Positions 33,398 through 42,294 of a stretch of 64,000 nt of DNA are shown here, in pieces. The position numbers were made by a program, and so were the translations under genes. The DNA is taken from contig JACKOD010000003.1 in NCBI GenBank assembly GCA_024234505.1, positions 62,001-126,000 of the forward strand, in the 5' to 3' direction. This DNA comes from Hahellaceae bacterium. Its GTDB lineage: Bacteria > Pseudomonadota > Gammaproteobacteria > Pseudomonadales > Oleiphilaceae. How positions within the stretch are numbered: position 1 is the stretch's first letter; the number at the start of each line of letters is the position of its first letter. The notes beneath the pieces are model-generated. The model had not been told where the DNA came from. It made no database searches and was given only the letters and a program-made list of their open reading frames with translations.

Positions 33398-34159
33398 TCA
33401 GGGGCGCTGGTGCGGGAGCAACGGATGTCGGGCAACTTTTAACGTTAGCGGCCATTGCACGTTTCTGATCGGGGCGTTACCCCATGCCTGACTGAGCACT
33501 TCTTCCATGGCAAGCCAGGGCGCTTCGCCTTCCCTGCCAAGGAGCGCCTGGGTGGCAGACCAACTGCGAAGATACTGCAGCAGGCGAGCCAGTGACCACT
33601 GTGCAGTCATGGAAAATTCGGGCACAGGAATGACCTGTAAGTGTTGTGGAAAGGCTTCATATCCACGCTCAAGTATTCTTCGCTCATCGGGCCAGTAGTT
33701 TTTTAAGGTCTGGTGATAATAATGGTAAATAAGTTCGTCAAGTGCGGGATGGATTCTGAGTAAATTATATCCCCATATGGCTACGTGACCTCCGGGGGTA
33801 AGCAATCGTTGTGCTTCTGCCTCAAATGCCTCATGTTTAAACCAGTGCCATGCCTGGGCAACCACGACCAGATTCATGCTTTGATCTTTTAGTGGCAGCG
33901 ACTCTGCCGTAGATTGAAAATAATGAATATTGGGGTGGCAAGGCGCTTGTTTTAATTGATTGAAACTCAGATCGGCGGCGAAAACATCGTCAAAGTGCTG
34001 TGCCAGAGAAAGCGCGGCTTGCCCGTTTCCGGTAGCACAATCCAGCACGAAATGTTTGCTGGGAGTCAGCGCTGCCAGAAATTCAAATAATTCGTCAGGG
34101 TAAGAGGGTCGTGATTGTGCATAATCACTGGCTTGAGCTGAAAAGTAATCTGGCGACAT
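33398..34159 (-). CDS. Class I SAM-dependent methyltransferase
   Basis: A 253-residue methyltransferase of the UbiE/Methyltransf_11 type. Motif I is FVLDCATGNGQAALSLAQ, acidic VFAADLSF ends strand 2, and LVVVAQAWHWF follows. The early FSAQASDYAQSRPSYP is common in TMT1/YafE-like methyltransferases acting on small acids, but the substrate is unknown. The start at 34159 has GGAG seven bases upstream; the frame is open to 34189. It lies 153 bp upstream of the small membrane protein gene. Confidence 0.85.
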   Translation of the reverse strand: MSPDYFSAQASDYAQSRPSYPDELFEFLAALTPSKHFVLDCATGNGQAALSLAQHFDDVFAADLSFNQLKQAPCHPNIHYFQSTAESLPLKDQSMNLVVVAQAWHWFKHEAFEAEAQRLLTPGGHVAIWGYNLLRIHPALDELIYHYYHQTLKNYWPDERRILERGYEAFPQHLQVIPVPEFSMTAQWSLARLLQYLRSWSATQALLGREGEAPWLAMEEVLSQAWGNAPIRNVQWPLTLKVARHPLLPHQRP

Positions 34160-34191
34160 GCGGCGCTCCGACAAGACCAAGAATGACAATC

Positions 34192-34215
34192 CGTATTTCG
34201 TATTTCGTATTTCGT
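34192..34215. repeat. 7-bp tandem repeat
   Basis: CGTATTT is repeated three times head to tail (34192-34212), followed by a partial copy. It is a short slippage-prone tract upstream of the methyltransferase gene. No function is evident. Confidence 0.7.
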
Positions 34216-34427
34216 GATTGATATTTCGTGAATTAATGAAGTATAGCGGGTGCCCGCCGACTTGTTATTCCCGGTGAACCTGAAATGGTGTTTGTGCCTT
34301 CGTTGCCACTTGAGATTTCAGGGTTATAAGGTGTACTGTTGCGTCACTAATCAGGTACGCAAGTCGAGCGTGCCAGTGAACGCAAGGGCGACAGGTATAA
34401 AACCGGTGAAGGGGAGCGTAAAACACC

Positions 34428-35849
34428 ATGGCTGATGCTGAGAATAAAAAAGCAGGAACCACCAAGAAAACGCCAGCAAAAAAAACGACTGGCACAACCA
34501 CGAAAGGAACACCCAAGAAAGTAGCGGCCAAAAAAACGCCGGCAAAACCGGTCAGCAAACCACGAAAGCAAGCTGCCGCGAAGCAGGTGTCTGAGCCGGT
34601 CGAGACGCCAGCCGCCGTCAACCAACCCAAACCACAGGACGTTAAACAAAAGCCATATGATCTGGTGTTGTTCGGGGCCACCGGGTTTACCGGGGAATTA
34701 ACCGCCGAATATCTCGCCAGGGCGATGCAGCGTGAGCAGTTTACCTGGGCGATAGCCGGCCGGAATAAAGAGAAGCTGGCGCGGGTCAAAAAGCGTCTGG
34801 AGTCAATAAACCCTGCCTGCCGTGATGCCTTGGGGATGATTGAAGCGGATGTGTCAGATCAGTCCTCACTGGATGCCATGGCCGATGCCGCACGCGCCGT
34901 GATTACCACCGTGGGCCCCTACATTCTGTTTGGCGAAGGTTTGGTGAAAGCTTGTGTGAATCATCGGGCAGACTATGTTGATCTCACCGGCGAACCTGAA
35001 TTTGTCGAGCTCATGGTCGAGCGCTACGATGATCTTGCGCGCAAAAACGGGGTACGCATCGTGAACTGTTGTGGTTTTGACAGTATTCCTCATGATCTGG
35101 GGGCATTCTTCACGGTTCAGGCACTTAATAAAGGGCTTAAAAAGTCAGACGTGTTGAAAGGCCACATAAAGATAGAAGGTTTTGTCCGGGCAGCGGGTCG
35201 CTTTTCCGGAGGAACTTGGCACTCTGCGGTACATGCGTTTTCTCGCTTCCGCGAATTCAATAGAATGCAGAAGTTACGTCACCAAAAGGGGCGCTCAAGC
35301 CAGTCTCGCAAGGTAAGAGATGTGCCTTTTAATCTGAAATTCCGCAATGAATTAGGGATCTGGGGTTGTCCCTTTCCAACGATTGACCCACAAGTCGTCA
35401 AACGTTCTGCCAGAGCCTTGCCCGAGTATGGTGAAGAATTTCAATATGGCCATTATGTACAGGTAAAGAAACTGCCACGAGTGTTGGCGGGTGCCGTGTT
35501 TGTGGGAGGCGTTTTTGCGTTGGCGCAATTCAAGTCGACAAAAAATTTGTTGTTGGCTGCGAAGCCGCAAGGCGATGGGCCGAGTGAATTTGAGCGGGCT
35601 CGTGCCTGGTTCAAAGTGGCATTTATGGGAGAGCGGGACGGCAAAAAAGTTCGCACACTGGTGAAAGGCGGTGATCCCGGATATGCCGAAACGTCCAAAA
35701 TGTTGGCAGAATCGGCCCTCTGTCTTGTGAATGATCGTGCTGATTTGCCTAAGACCGCTGGCGTGATTACTCCCGCAGTCGCCATGGGGCAGCCTTTGCT
35801 TGAGCGGTTGCAGGCAGCAGGAATCAGTTTCGAGATTGTTGAAGGCTAA
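34428..35849 (+). CDS. Saccharopine dehydrogenase-like oxidoreductase with a histone-H1-like N-terminal tail
   Basis: A 473-residue protein. Residues 1 to about 76 are low complexity and very rich in Lys, Ala, Pro and Thr (KKTPAKKT, KKVAAKKTPAKP), like histone H1 or AlgP tails. From residue 77 there is a NAD(P)-binding saccharopine dehydrogenase domain (YDLVLFGATGFTGELTAEYL). The family includes mycobacterial trans-acting enoyl reductases. A hydrophobic segment near 345-362 may touch a membrane. The catalytic part has the normal family length, so the tail is an addition. Homologues usually start near MxxxYDLVLFGATG. The substrate is unknown. Confidence 0.85.
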   Translation: MADAENKKAGTTKKTPAKKTTGTTTKGTPKKVAAKKTPAKPVSKPRKQAAAKQVSEPVETPAAVNQPKPQDVKQKPYDLVLFGATGFTGELTAEYLARAMQREQFTWAIAGRNKEKLARVKKRLESINPACRDALGMIEADVSDQSSLDAMADAARAVITTVGPYILFGEGLVKACVNHRADYVDLTGEPEFVELMVERYDDLARKNGVRIVNCCGFDSIPHDLGAFFTVQALNKGLKKSDVLKGHIKIEGFVRAAGRFSGGTWHSAVHAFSRFREFNRMQKLRHQKGRSSQSRKVRDVPFNLKFRNELGIWGCPFPTIDPQVVKRSARALPEYGEEFQYGHYVQVKKLPRVLAGAVFVGGVFALAQFKSTKNLLLAAKPQGDGPSEFERARAWFKVAFMGERDGKKVRTLVKGGDPGYAETSKMLAESALCLVNDRADLPKTAGVITPAVAMGQPLLERLQAAGISFEIVEG

Positions 35850-35864
35850 TTTTTTAACAACACC

Positions 35865-35901
35865 GATTGCTGCGCTTAACCTTGGGGTTAACGTAGCAAT
35901 C
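35865..35901. terminator. Interrupted hairpin between convergent genes
   Basis: GATTGCT (35865-35871) pairs with AGCAATC (35895-35901), and inside it TTAACC (35876-35881) pairs with GGTTAA (35886-35891) around TTGG. It separates the saccharopine dehydrogenase-like gene from the convergent EamA gene. No long T-tract follows, so it may be a weak or 3'-end-protecting terminator. Confidence 0.5.
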
Positions 35902-35916
35902 ACCGATCTTGGCGAT

Positions 35917-36858
35917 TCAACTGCGCGTCTGTCGAAGCGAACTCCAAGAGGCCAGTACCAACCCCCCGAGTGTCAGCAAACCGCCCACCCCGTGATAAAG
36001 CTCCAGCGTTTCGCTCAGAATGGGCACCGACAGCATGGCAGTAAATACCGGGATTAGATAGCTGAAAATGGACGCGAGTCCAGGCCCAACCACCTGTACG
36101 CCACGGTTCCAAAGCCAATAGGCCATCACTGAGGGCAGGGTGGCGACATAAGCCAACGACCAATAAACGTGTTCGGGCCAGAGGTTAACTGCCGTAGCGT
36201 TAGCCTCTGCAAAACTGTCAACGAGACTGTCAACGAGATAGAAGGGCAGAATGCACAAGGTGCCGATCGGAATCATGATGGTCAGAAACGGCATGGCGGG
36301 GATATTAATCGACCACTTTTTAAATAATACCGAATAGAGCGACCAGCACAGCATGGCGACGATCATCAGTGTATCGCCAGGATTAAACTGCAAGTGCCGC
36401 AGTTTATTAAAATCGCCCTGACTGAGAATGGTCAGTGCCCCCAGGCAAGAGAGCATCGCACCGGCTATTTCGTGGCGAGAGGGGCGAGCGCGCAGAATCA
36501 ACAAGGCACAGAGCAACGTCCCAAAGGGCAGTGTGCTGCTCACCAGGGTCAGGTTAATAGCCGTGGTTTGGGTCGCTGCCGTATAAAGCACCGAATTATA
36601 GGTGCCGATGCCCAGCAACGAGAGCATAAAGACAGGCCCTTTTTTCTGTTTCAACTCAGGCCAGTACTTGCGTATATAAAAAAAGGAAAATGGTAGCAAA
36701 TACAGACTCGGAATCGCCCAGCGCCAGAACGACAGGGCCAGCGGGGCCAGTTCGCCTGTCATGCCTCGTGCTACTAACGCGTTACCGGCCCAGAAAAGAC
36801 TGGTGAGGGTCAGCCCGAACAGCGCCAAAAAGAGCTTAAAATAAGAAGAAGTTGGCAA
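35917..36858 (-). CDS. EamA/DMT family transporter
   Basis: A 313-residue inner-membrane protein with about ten membrane segments. The first includes LFLALFGLTLTSLFWAGNAL, and the last repeat ends LYHGVGGLLTLGGLVLASWS. WAGNALVARG at the first helix is typical of EamA exporters. It is only distantly similar to the other EamA gene here. It is transcribed divergently from the AraC regulator gene, 121 bp away, a common regulator/exporter pairing, though the regulator may instead serve the downstream lipid-type genes. The substrate is unknown. Confidence 0.88.
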   Translation of the reverse strand: MPTSSYFKLFLALFGLTLTSLFWAGNALVARGMTGELAPLALSFWRWAIPSLYLLPFSFFYIRKYWPELKQKKGPVFMLSLLGIGTYNSVLYTAATQTTAINLTLVSSTLPFGTLLCALLILRARPSRHEIAGAMLSCLGALTILSQGDFNKLRHLQFNPGDTLMIVAMLCWSLYSVLFKKWSINIPAMPFLTIMIPIGTLCILPFYLVDSLVDSFAEANATAVNLWPEHVYWSLAYVATLPSVMAYWLWNRGVQVVGPGLASIFSYLIPVFTAMLSVPILSETLELYHGVGGLLTLGGLVLASWSSLRQTRS

Positions 36859-36979
36859 GCTTTAGATCATCCAGTCAGTTCAGGCATTGAAATTTTACAC
36901 GACAGACGTCATTTTAAGGACTATCTAACTTATTCTGGGGCAGGGTAATGCCTCGAGCGTGACATTATCGGGATGGAGC

Positions 36980-37999
36980 ATGAAAGAAGTCAAAGCCTCT
37001 GCAATCGTCTTATCCTCCATTCTAAAAACCGCCGCACTCGAGGGTATTGACCCGAAACCTTTCCTGCAAAAAGCGGGGATACAGCTGAATCTGGAGCAGC
37101 TGGAAACGGGGTTTGTCGATGTCGCTGCCATCGACTGCTTACTGAATAGTTTGTCCGAAGCGTCGTCAGATCACTGTTTTGCGTTGCGAGTGGGCGAAAA
37201 TTTCGCCTTCGATTACCTGCCCGAAGTAGAAACCTATATTGCCACCAGCACCACCTTGCGTGATGCCGAAGCCGTGTTTGAATGGATTCGCCGATTAATT
37301 AATCCTCTGCTGGATCTGGCCTTTGTGCCAGACGGAAAGTGGGTGTATTTGCGCCTGCAACACTCATTCAATGCCGAAGACCTGGATGCACGTTGTCATA
37401 ATGAATCCATCTTTGCGGCGATCAGCAAATTCAGTAAGCTCATCGTCAATCAGCGCAGTGAAATTGCTTCGATCGAATTTGATCACCCCGAACCGGACAA
37501 TCTTGACGAATATCGGCGCGTGTTCGGCATCCCCATGCGATTTTCCCAACCTTATACCCAGATTCGTTTGCATGCTTCCTTGCTCGATAGCCCGTTTAAA
37601 GTAGGTATGCCGGAGCTGCGCGAACAGGCGATTCGCAAAATGCGCCAGCGCATGGCCAGCACCGACTTACGCCTGATGACCCAGCGCCTGCTGCAATGCT
37701 GGAGCAAATCGCCCGTGACACTGGCCTGCTCGCTGGAACAAATGGCCTGTACCCTGACTGTGAGCGCACGCACACTACAAAGACGCCTTAAAGACGAAAG
37801 CACCAACTACGCCGAATTACAGGATCAAGCCCGCTTTCTACGAGTCAAAGAACTGCTACAACAGAATGTGACCATGGAAGATATCAGTGAACAGCTGGGC
37901 TTTTCAGACCGCCGCAGTTTCACCCGAGCCTTTAAACGCTGGAGCGGCGCCTCACCACGAGCCTGGCGTAATTTGCATCGGACAGATGAGACGATGTGA
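36980..37999 (+). CDS. AraC-family regulator with arabinose_bd-type N-terminal domain
   Basis: A 339-residue regulator. The first 190 residues match the PF12625 ligand-binding type (MKEVKASAIVLSSILKTA, then FLQKAGI), found in regulators of lipid and aromatic catabolism such as OruR. The C-terminal 90 residues are a double helix-turn-helix: SLEQMACTLTVSARTLQRRL, then MEDISEQLGFSDRRSFTRAF and KRWSGASPRAWR. The ATG at 36980 is preferred to the GTG at 36959. It precedes the PF10118 hydrolase gene by 313 bp in the same direction and probably controls it; this is inferred from context. Confidence 0.9.
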   Translation: MKEVKASAIVLSSILKTAALEGIDPKPFLQKAGIQLNLEQLETGFVDVAAIDCLLNSLSEASSDHCFALRVGENFAFDYLPEVETYIATSTTLRDAEAVFEWIRRLINPLLDLAFVPDGKWVYLRLQHSFNAEDLDARCHNESIFAAISKFSKLIVNQRSEIASIEFDHPEPDNLDEYRRVFGIPMRFSQPYTQIRLHASLLDSPFKVGMPELREQAIRKMRQRMASTDLRLMTQRLLQCWSKSPVTLACSLEQMACTLTVSARTLQRRLKDESTNYAELQDQARFLRVKELLQQNVTMEDISEQLGFSDRRSFTRAFKRWSGASPRAWRNLHRTDETM

Positions 38000-38312
38000 T
38001 GAGGGTGCAGAAAAATCGCCGCAATTAATGCGGAGCTGAAGGCAGGGTTACACAGTCGTAGTTCTGATAACCGGTCTGACTGGCTGTTGCAACCGAGCTT
38101 GTTCTGTAAGATCTTGAAAAAATGGCATATTCATGTTCCGGTCTGGAAAGTTTTGCTTCCGACATTTAACAATACCCCGTAGCAGAAGCTTGTGCTCTTA
38201 GCACTTTGGGTGTGATATGGCGTCAATTGTTCCCTTTATGCATTTCCTGTCCTAGTTTTTAGCGCCGGATATTTTTATTGTTGTCAGACAATCCACCCAT
38301 GGAGGAAAAGCA
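38000..38312. other. 313-bp gap between the araC-type gene and the hydrolase gene
   Basis: It contains a small hairpin CCGCA/TGCGG (38019-38033) just after the regulator, and a good Shine-Dalgarno (GGAGG) shortly before the ATG at 38313. I see no clear -35/-10 pair and no gene. Its length suits an AraC-controlled promoter. Confidence 0.4.
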
Positions 38313-39188
38313 ATGACAATGATAACAAAGCCTGTTTCCCAAACTGAATTCGCCGCCCGTTCTGTAAATATTGATACCCGTGATGCGCCGCGTCACTGGA
38401 TGGGAGGCGATGTTTTTAAAACCCGCTTTTTTGATGCCCTTTCTGCACTGTTTCCTGATGGTGAGCGGTTTTTTATCGAAACCGCCCGAGCCTTTCGTGA
38501 TGATGTGTCAGACCCGCTGCTGAAAAAGCAGTTGAAAGAGTTCATCCGACAGGAAGGTCAGCATGGTAAGGAACATACCCAATTCAATGATCGCTTGCGT
38601 GCACAGGGAGTGGATATCGATGCCATCAATGACCGCGGTAAGCGCATTCTCGGCTTTTACCTGAAGCACTTAAATCCCAAAAGCGCGTTGGCACTTACCG
38701 TTATGTTTGAACATATGACCGCCATCATGGGGCATACCTTTATGGCTAATCAGGCGCTATTTGATCAGGCTGATCCTAAGGTGCGAGCTCTGTTTCAATG
38801 GCATGCAGTGGAAGAGATCGAACATAAGGCCGTGTGCTATGACATTTACCAGACTACCGCGCAGGGCGGCTATTTACGGCGGGTTTTGGTGGGCCTGTGG
38901 GCGACGTTTGATTTTCAATTGGTGATTCTGCTGATCATGACGCGCATGCTCAAGCAAGACGGCCAGAATAACCTGTCGACCTGGCGCAAAGGGTTGTCTT
39001 GGCTGTATGGCAAAAAAGGCATCCTACGACCCATGATTCCCCTATACTTCGCTTACTACCGGCGTGATTTTCATCCTGATCAGCTGGCTCCACCAATGCA
39101 GTGGCAGCAGTGGTTAGATGTTTACAAACGAGGAGAGGGGGCGCTGGCGGCCAGTGAAGCAGTCTGGCGCAATGCGAATCCGGCCTGA
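38313..39188 (+). CDS. PF10118 metal-dependent hydrolase
   Basis: A 291-residue predicted metal-binding helical protein of the PF10118 family. Conserved His/Glu clusters are EFIRQEGQHGKEH, FEHMTAIMGHTF and WHAVEEIEHKAVCYD, which resemble a di-iron or zinc helical bundle. Family members often sit with AraC regulators, SDRs and FAD oxidoreductases in lipid- or hydrocarbon-using bacteria, as here. The reaction is not established. GGAGG precedes the ATG. The SDR gene follows 43 bp later. Confidence 0.85.
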   Translation: MTMITKPVSQTEFAARSVNIDTRDAPRHWMGGDVFKTRFFDALSALFPDGERFFIETARAFRDDVSDPLLKKQLKEFIRQEGQHGKEHTQFNDRLRAQGVDIDAINDRGKRILGFYLKHLNPKSALALTVMFEHMTAIMGHTFMANQALFDQADPKVRALFQWHAVEEIEHKAVCYDIYQTTAQGGYLRRVLVGLWATFDFQLVILLIMTRMLKQDGQNNLSTWRKGLSWLYGKKGILRPMIPLYFAYYRRDFHPDQLAPPMQWQQWLDVYKRGEGALAASEAVWRNANPA

Positions 39189-39231
39189 GCCGTATTCAAC
39201 GTTCAAACAACAAGAAAGGACAACGAACTGC

Positions 39232-40056
39232 ATGAAATCTTTTGCGGGAAAAATTTTCGTCGTAACGGGGGCCGGCTCCGGAATAGGGCGTGCGCTGGCA
39301 CGCAAGCTGGCCACCGATGGCGCTCGACTAGCGCTAGCTGATATTAATGAAGCGAATCTGAATGAAACGATTCGGGAGGTTTCCAGTAAGAGCCCAAAAG
39401 TTAAAGGCTATAAATTGGATGTCAGCGATCGAGCGGCAGTATATGCATTTGCGGATCAGGTGGCAGCAGACTTTGGGGGGGTTGACGTTGTAATCAATAA
39501 CGCCGGGGTTGCGCTCAGCGAAACGGTTGAGGACATGAGTTATGACGACTTCGAGTGGCTGATGAATATTAATTTTTGGGGCGTTGTTTACGGCACAAAA
39601 GCATTTTTGCCTCATCTGAGAAAATCAGGCGAAGCTTACATTGTGAATATTTCCAGTATTTTTGGACTGATCTCGTTACCTACGCAAGCCGCCTATAATG
39701 CCGCAAAGTTTGCGGTACGTGGATTCACGGAAGCATTAAGGCTGGAGCTGAAAGGATCGACCGTCACGCCTATTTGTGTACATCCTGGCGGAATCAAAAC
39801 CAATATTGCGCGCAACGCGCGTTTTTACAAAGGCATGGATGGATCTGACACGCACGAAGATGCGTCGGCACATTTTGAAAAGCTGGCCCACACCTCTCCC
39901 GAAGGTGCGGCAAACACGATTCTAAAAGGTATAAAGTCTAATAATAGACGGGTGTTGATCGGGCCCGATGCCAAGGTGGTCGATGTAATGCAACGCTTGC
40001 TTCCGAATGCCTACGATAAGTTGCTGGACGTTTTCCTGAAGCAAAAACTGTTTTAA
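39232..40056 (+). CDS. Short-chain dehydrogenase/reductase
   Basis: A 274-residue classical SDR. The cofactor motif TGAGSGIGRALA lies near residues 13-24. NNAG is present, and the active site has Ser in NISSIFG with YNAAK. The start at 39232 (MKSFAGKIF) has AAAGGA upstream and the usual SDR N-terminus; the frame extends back into the hydrolase gene, where it is not meaningful. It is probably co-transcribed with the PF10118 hydrolase gene. The cofactor and substrate are unknown. Confidence 0.93.
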   Translation: MKSFAGKIFVVTGAGSGIGRALARKLATDGARLALADINEANLNETIREVSSKSPKVKGYKLDVSDRAAVYAFADQVAADFGGVDVVINNAGVALSETVEDMSYDDFEWLMNINFWGVVYGTKAFLPHLRKSGEAYIVNISSIFGLISLPTQAAYNAAKFAVRGFTEALRLELKGSTVTPICVHPGGIKTNIARNARFYKGMDGSDTHEDASAHFEKLAHTSPEGAANTILKGIKSNNRRVLIGPDAKVVDVMQRLLPNAYDKLLDVFLKQKLF

Positions 40057-40132
40057 GCTGATAGGCAAATTAATCTTCAGCGACGGAATATTGCTGATAT
40101 CCCGTTGCTGAGCTTGTCTTTCGGATACCGCT

Positions 40133-41281
40133 TTGCAAATCATTGATGACTCTGCCGTAACATTCTCTGCTACCGATAGTTTTGAAACTGACACTCTCAT
40201 TGTTGGCGCAGGGGTGATCGGATTGGCCATTGCTCGTGCGCTCGCCGGTCATGTCGAAGAGCTTTTGGTGGTTGAAAGTGAAAACATGATTGGATCCGGT
40301 ATTTCATCGCGAAACAGCGAAGTCATTCATGCCGGAATTTACTATCCCGAAGGCAGCCTGAAAGCTCGGCTGTGTGTGGAAGGCCGTGGCTTGCTCTACG
40401 AGTATTGCGAGTCGCACAACATTCCGTTCCGTCGCTGTGGGAAACTGATTGTGGCATCGGACCTTTCCCAGTCGCAAACGCTGGATCGAATTTTAAATCA
40501 AGGGCGGGCTAATGGTGTCACCGATCTTTGCTGGCTTGACGAAGCCGAGCTACGTTTGCGCGAGCCTTCGTTGTGTGCAGTGGCAGGCGTTCACTCGCCT
40601 TCTACCGGTATCATCGACAGTCATCAATTGATGCTGCAGCTGCAAGGGGATGCAGAGCGCCAGGGTGCGTTGTTTGCGTTCAATAGCCCGGTGGTGGGAG
40701 GCCGGGTTCATGAGTCGGGGTTCGAAGTATTCGTTGGCGGTACATCGCCATGCAAAATTCGTTGTCGGCGTCTGATTAATGCCGCCGGTTTGGGTGGCGT
40801 GAGTTTGATGCGTTCTTTACAAGGATTTCCGGAACACCTGATTCCCGACTTTTACATGGCACGAGGCAATTACTTTTCCCTGACCGTACCTTCTCCTTTT
40901 AGTCATTTGATTTATCCCATACCGGAAGCGGGCGGGTTGGGAGTCCACTTAACATTGGATTTGTCCGGACAAGCGCGTTTTGGGCCAGATGTGGAATGGA
41001 TCGATCAGATTGATTATCAGACCAACGCCGACCGGATGGCTCATTTCTATCATGAGATCCGGCGCTATTGGCTATTGCTTCCCGAGGGCAGCCTACAGCC
41101 TTCCTACTGCGGGATTCGTCCAAAGTTAAGCGGTCCGGGTGAAGCCAATGCGGACTTTGTGCTACAGGATGAAACGCAGCATGGTATTTCCGGGCTGATC
41201 AACCTTTTAGGCATAGAATCACCGGGGCTAACGGCGAGTCTCGCCATTGCGCGACAGGTCAAATCCTTGCTGATTCGCTGA
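40133..41281 (+). CDS. FAD-dependent oxidoreductase, L-2-hydroxyglutarate oxidase-like
   Basis: A 382-residue DAO-family flavoprotein. The FAD-binding motif DTLIVGAGVIGLAIARALAG lies at about residues 20-39. SGISSRNSEVIHAGIYYPEGS follows the first helix, and KLIVAS and GLLNLLGIESPGLTAS-like sequence are typical of LhgO/YgaF enzymes. The only start before the FAD motif is TTG at 40133; no ATG or GTG is in frame. The Shine-Dalgarno is poor. An upstream stop limits the extension, so the start is uncertain. It may be in the same transcript as the SDR gene (76 bp gap). The substrate is probably a 2-hydroxy acid. Confidence 0.85.
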   Translation: MQIIDDSAVTFSATDSFETDTLIVGAGVIGLAIARALAGHVEELLVVESENMIGSGISSRNSEVIHAGIYYPEGSLKARLCVEGRGLLYEYCESHNIPFRRCGKLIVASDLSQSQTLDRILNQGRANGVTDLCWLDEAELRLREPSLCAVAGVHSPSTGIIDSHQLMLQLQGDAERQGALFAFNSPVVGGRVHESGFEVFVGGTSPCKIRCRRLINAAGLGGVSLMRSLQGFPEHLIPDFYMARGNYFSLTVPSPFSHLIYPIPEAGGLGVHLTLDLSGQARFGPDVEWIDQIDYQTNADRMAHFYHEIRRYWLLLPEGSLQPSYCGIRPKLSGPGEANADFVLQDETQHGISGLINLLGIESPGLTASLAIARQVKSLLIR

Positions 41282-41318
41282 GGCCAACAGGTCTGGCTAG
41301 TTTTCTGTTAATCATTGG

Positions 41319-42104
41319 CTAGCCACGTTTAGGGGTTCGAGCCAGTACCCAAACTTGCACGTCTGCAGCGCCAGCCGCTTTGAGTCGTCTGGCTATTTCT
41401 CGAACGGTGGTGCCGGTGGTCATTACATCGTCTACAAGGGCAATGCGAGCACCGGTCACGCCGCCTTTAACATGAAAGCTGTTTTGGATATTTCGAAGAC
41501 GGGCGTCGCGGGTCAATTCAGCCTGAGCGTGCCGGTTCGGCTTTTTAAAGACAACCCCGGTTCGAAAGGGGATGTTTAACTGGCGGGAGAGCGTCATTGC
41601 CATGTCATGTGTCTGGTCGAAACCGCGATGCCAGAATTTCCTGGCGTCTACAGGGACATGCAATAGAAAATCCGGCCATGATTCCGGTGAGTGGAAAAAG
41701 TACTCTTTAAGATAGTCTGCCATCACCAGGCTTAAGGCCCGGCCAAAATAGCGTTGCTTTCGATATTTAAAGCGCGGAATGATGGCATTCAAAGGAAATT
41801 CATAGCGCCAGGGCGCCAGTACACGGCTGAAGTCCGGTGGGGAAGACAGACACTCACCGCAAAGCGTCGGCTGCTGTACAAAGGGCAGGGGTAACGCGCA
41901 GCGCGGGCACGCAAAGTCTCCTCCTGCACAGAATGGCGAAGTTGTACTCACGGGATGGTGAATGGAACGAAGGGACGGAAAGTCTCTCAGGCATGAATGA
42001 CAGATCGGGTGCTGACCTGAATGAGATTCCTCGCACAAATAGCAAACTGACTTGTTAACCAAAAAAAGAAATTTGGTTGACAGCCCTGATAACTCCTTTA
42101 TCAT
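41319..42104 (-). CDS. comF: ComF-family phosphoribosyltransferase-like protein
   Basis: A 261-residue ComF/GntX-like protein. Two Cys pairs in the N-terminus (CYLC...CHSC and CPRC...CGEC) suggest zinc ribbons. The PRTase-type loop ALVDDVMTTGTT lies near residue 225. ComF is needed for DNA uptake in competent species; elsewhere its role is unclear. The ATG at 42104 has AGGT six to seven bases upstream. The first 20 codons contain the BirA operator and promoter of the divergent biotin genes, so biotin status might affect comF. Confidence 0.9.
   Translation of the reverse strand: MIKELSGLSTKFLFLVNKSVCYLCEESHSGQHPICHSCLRDFPSLRSIHHPVSTTSPFCAGGDFACPRCALPLPFVQQPTLCGECLSSPPDFSRVLAPWRYEFPLNAIIPRFKYRKQRYFGRALSLVMADYLKEYFFHSPESWPDFLLHVPVDARKFWHRGFDQTHDMAMTLSRQLNIPFRTGVVFKKPNRHAQAELTRDARLRNIQNSFHVKGGVTGARIALVDDVMTTGTTVREIARRLKAAGAADVQVWVLARTPKRG
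42052..42083 (+). promoter_or_regulatory. BirA biotin operator
   Basis: TTGTTAACC (42052-42060) and GGTTGACAG (42075-42083) are separated by 14 bp, closely matching the gammaproteobacterial BirA consensus TTGTAAACC-N14/15-GGTTTACAA. The right half contains the TTGACA -35 of the bio promoter, so bound BirA-biotinyl-AMP would block RNA polymerase. It lies within the first codons of comF. Confidence 0.82.
42077..42104 (+). promoter_or_regulatory. bioB promoter overlapping the BirA operator
   Basis: A perfect TTGACA (42077-42082) and TATCAT (42099-42104) are separated by 16 bp. The predicted start near 42111 gives a leader of about 185 nt before bioB, unusually long for this gene. The leader contains no ORF I trust. 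Confidence 0.7.
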
Positions 42105-42294
42105 TGCTCTACCTATTTGTTTACTAATTCGTCAGTTGGCAGGTGCGATCAAAAGTCGGAATCCGTGCCAGATAACTTACTACAGAAAGTTCTGACGATT
42201 GATATGCCACGAGCATCTCGCCGATCGTTCCAAGCAACGAGGTTATCAGCGTGATGCCAGTGATTGACCTTTGATCAGCTTGCAGGAATTCTAC

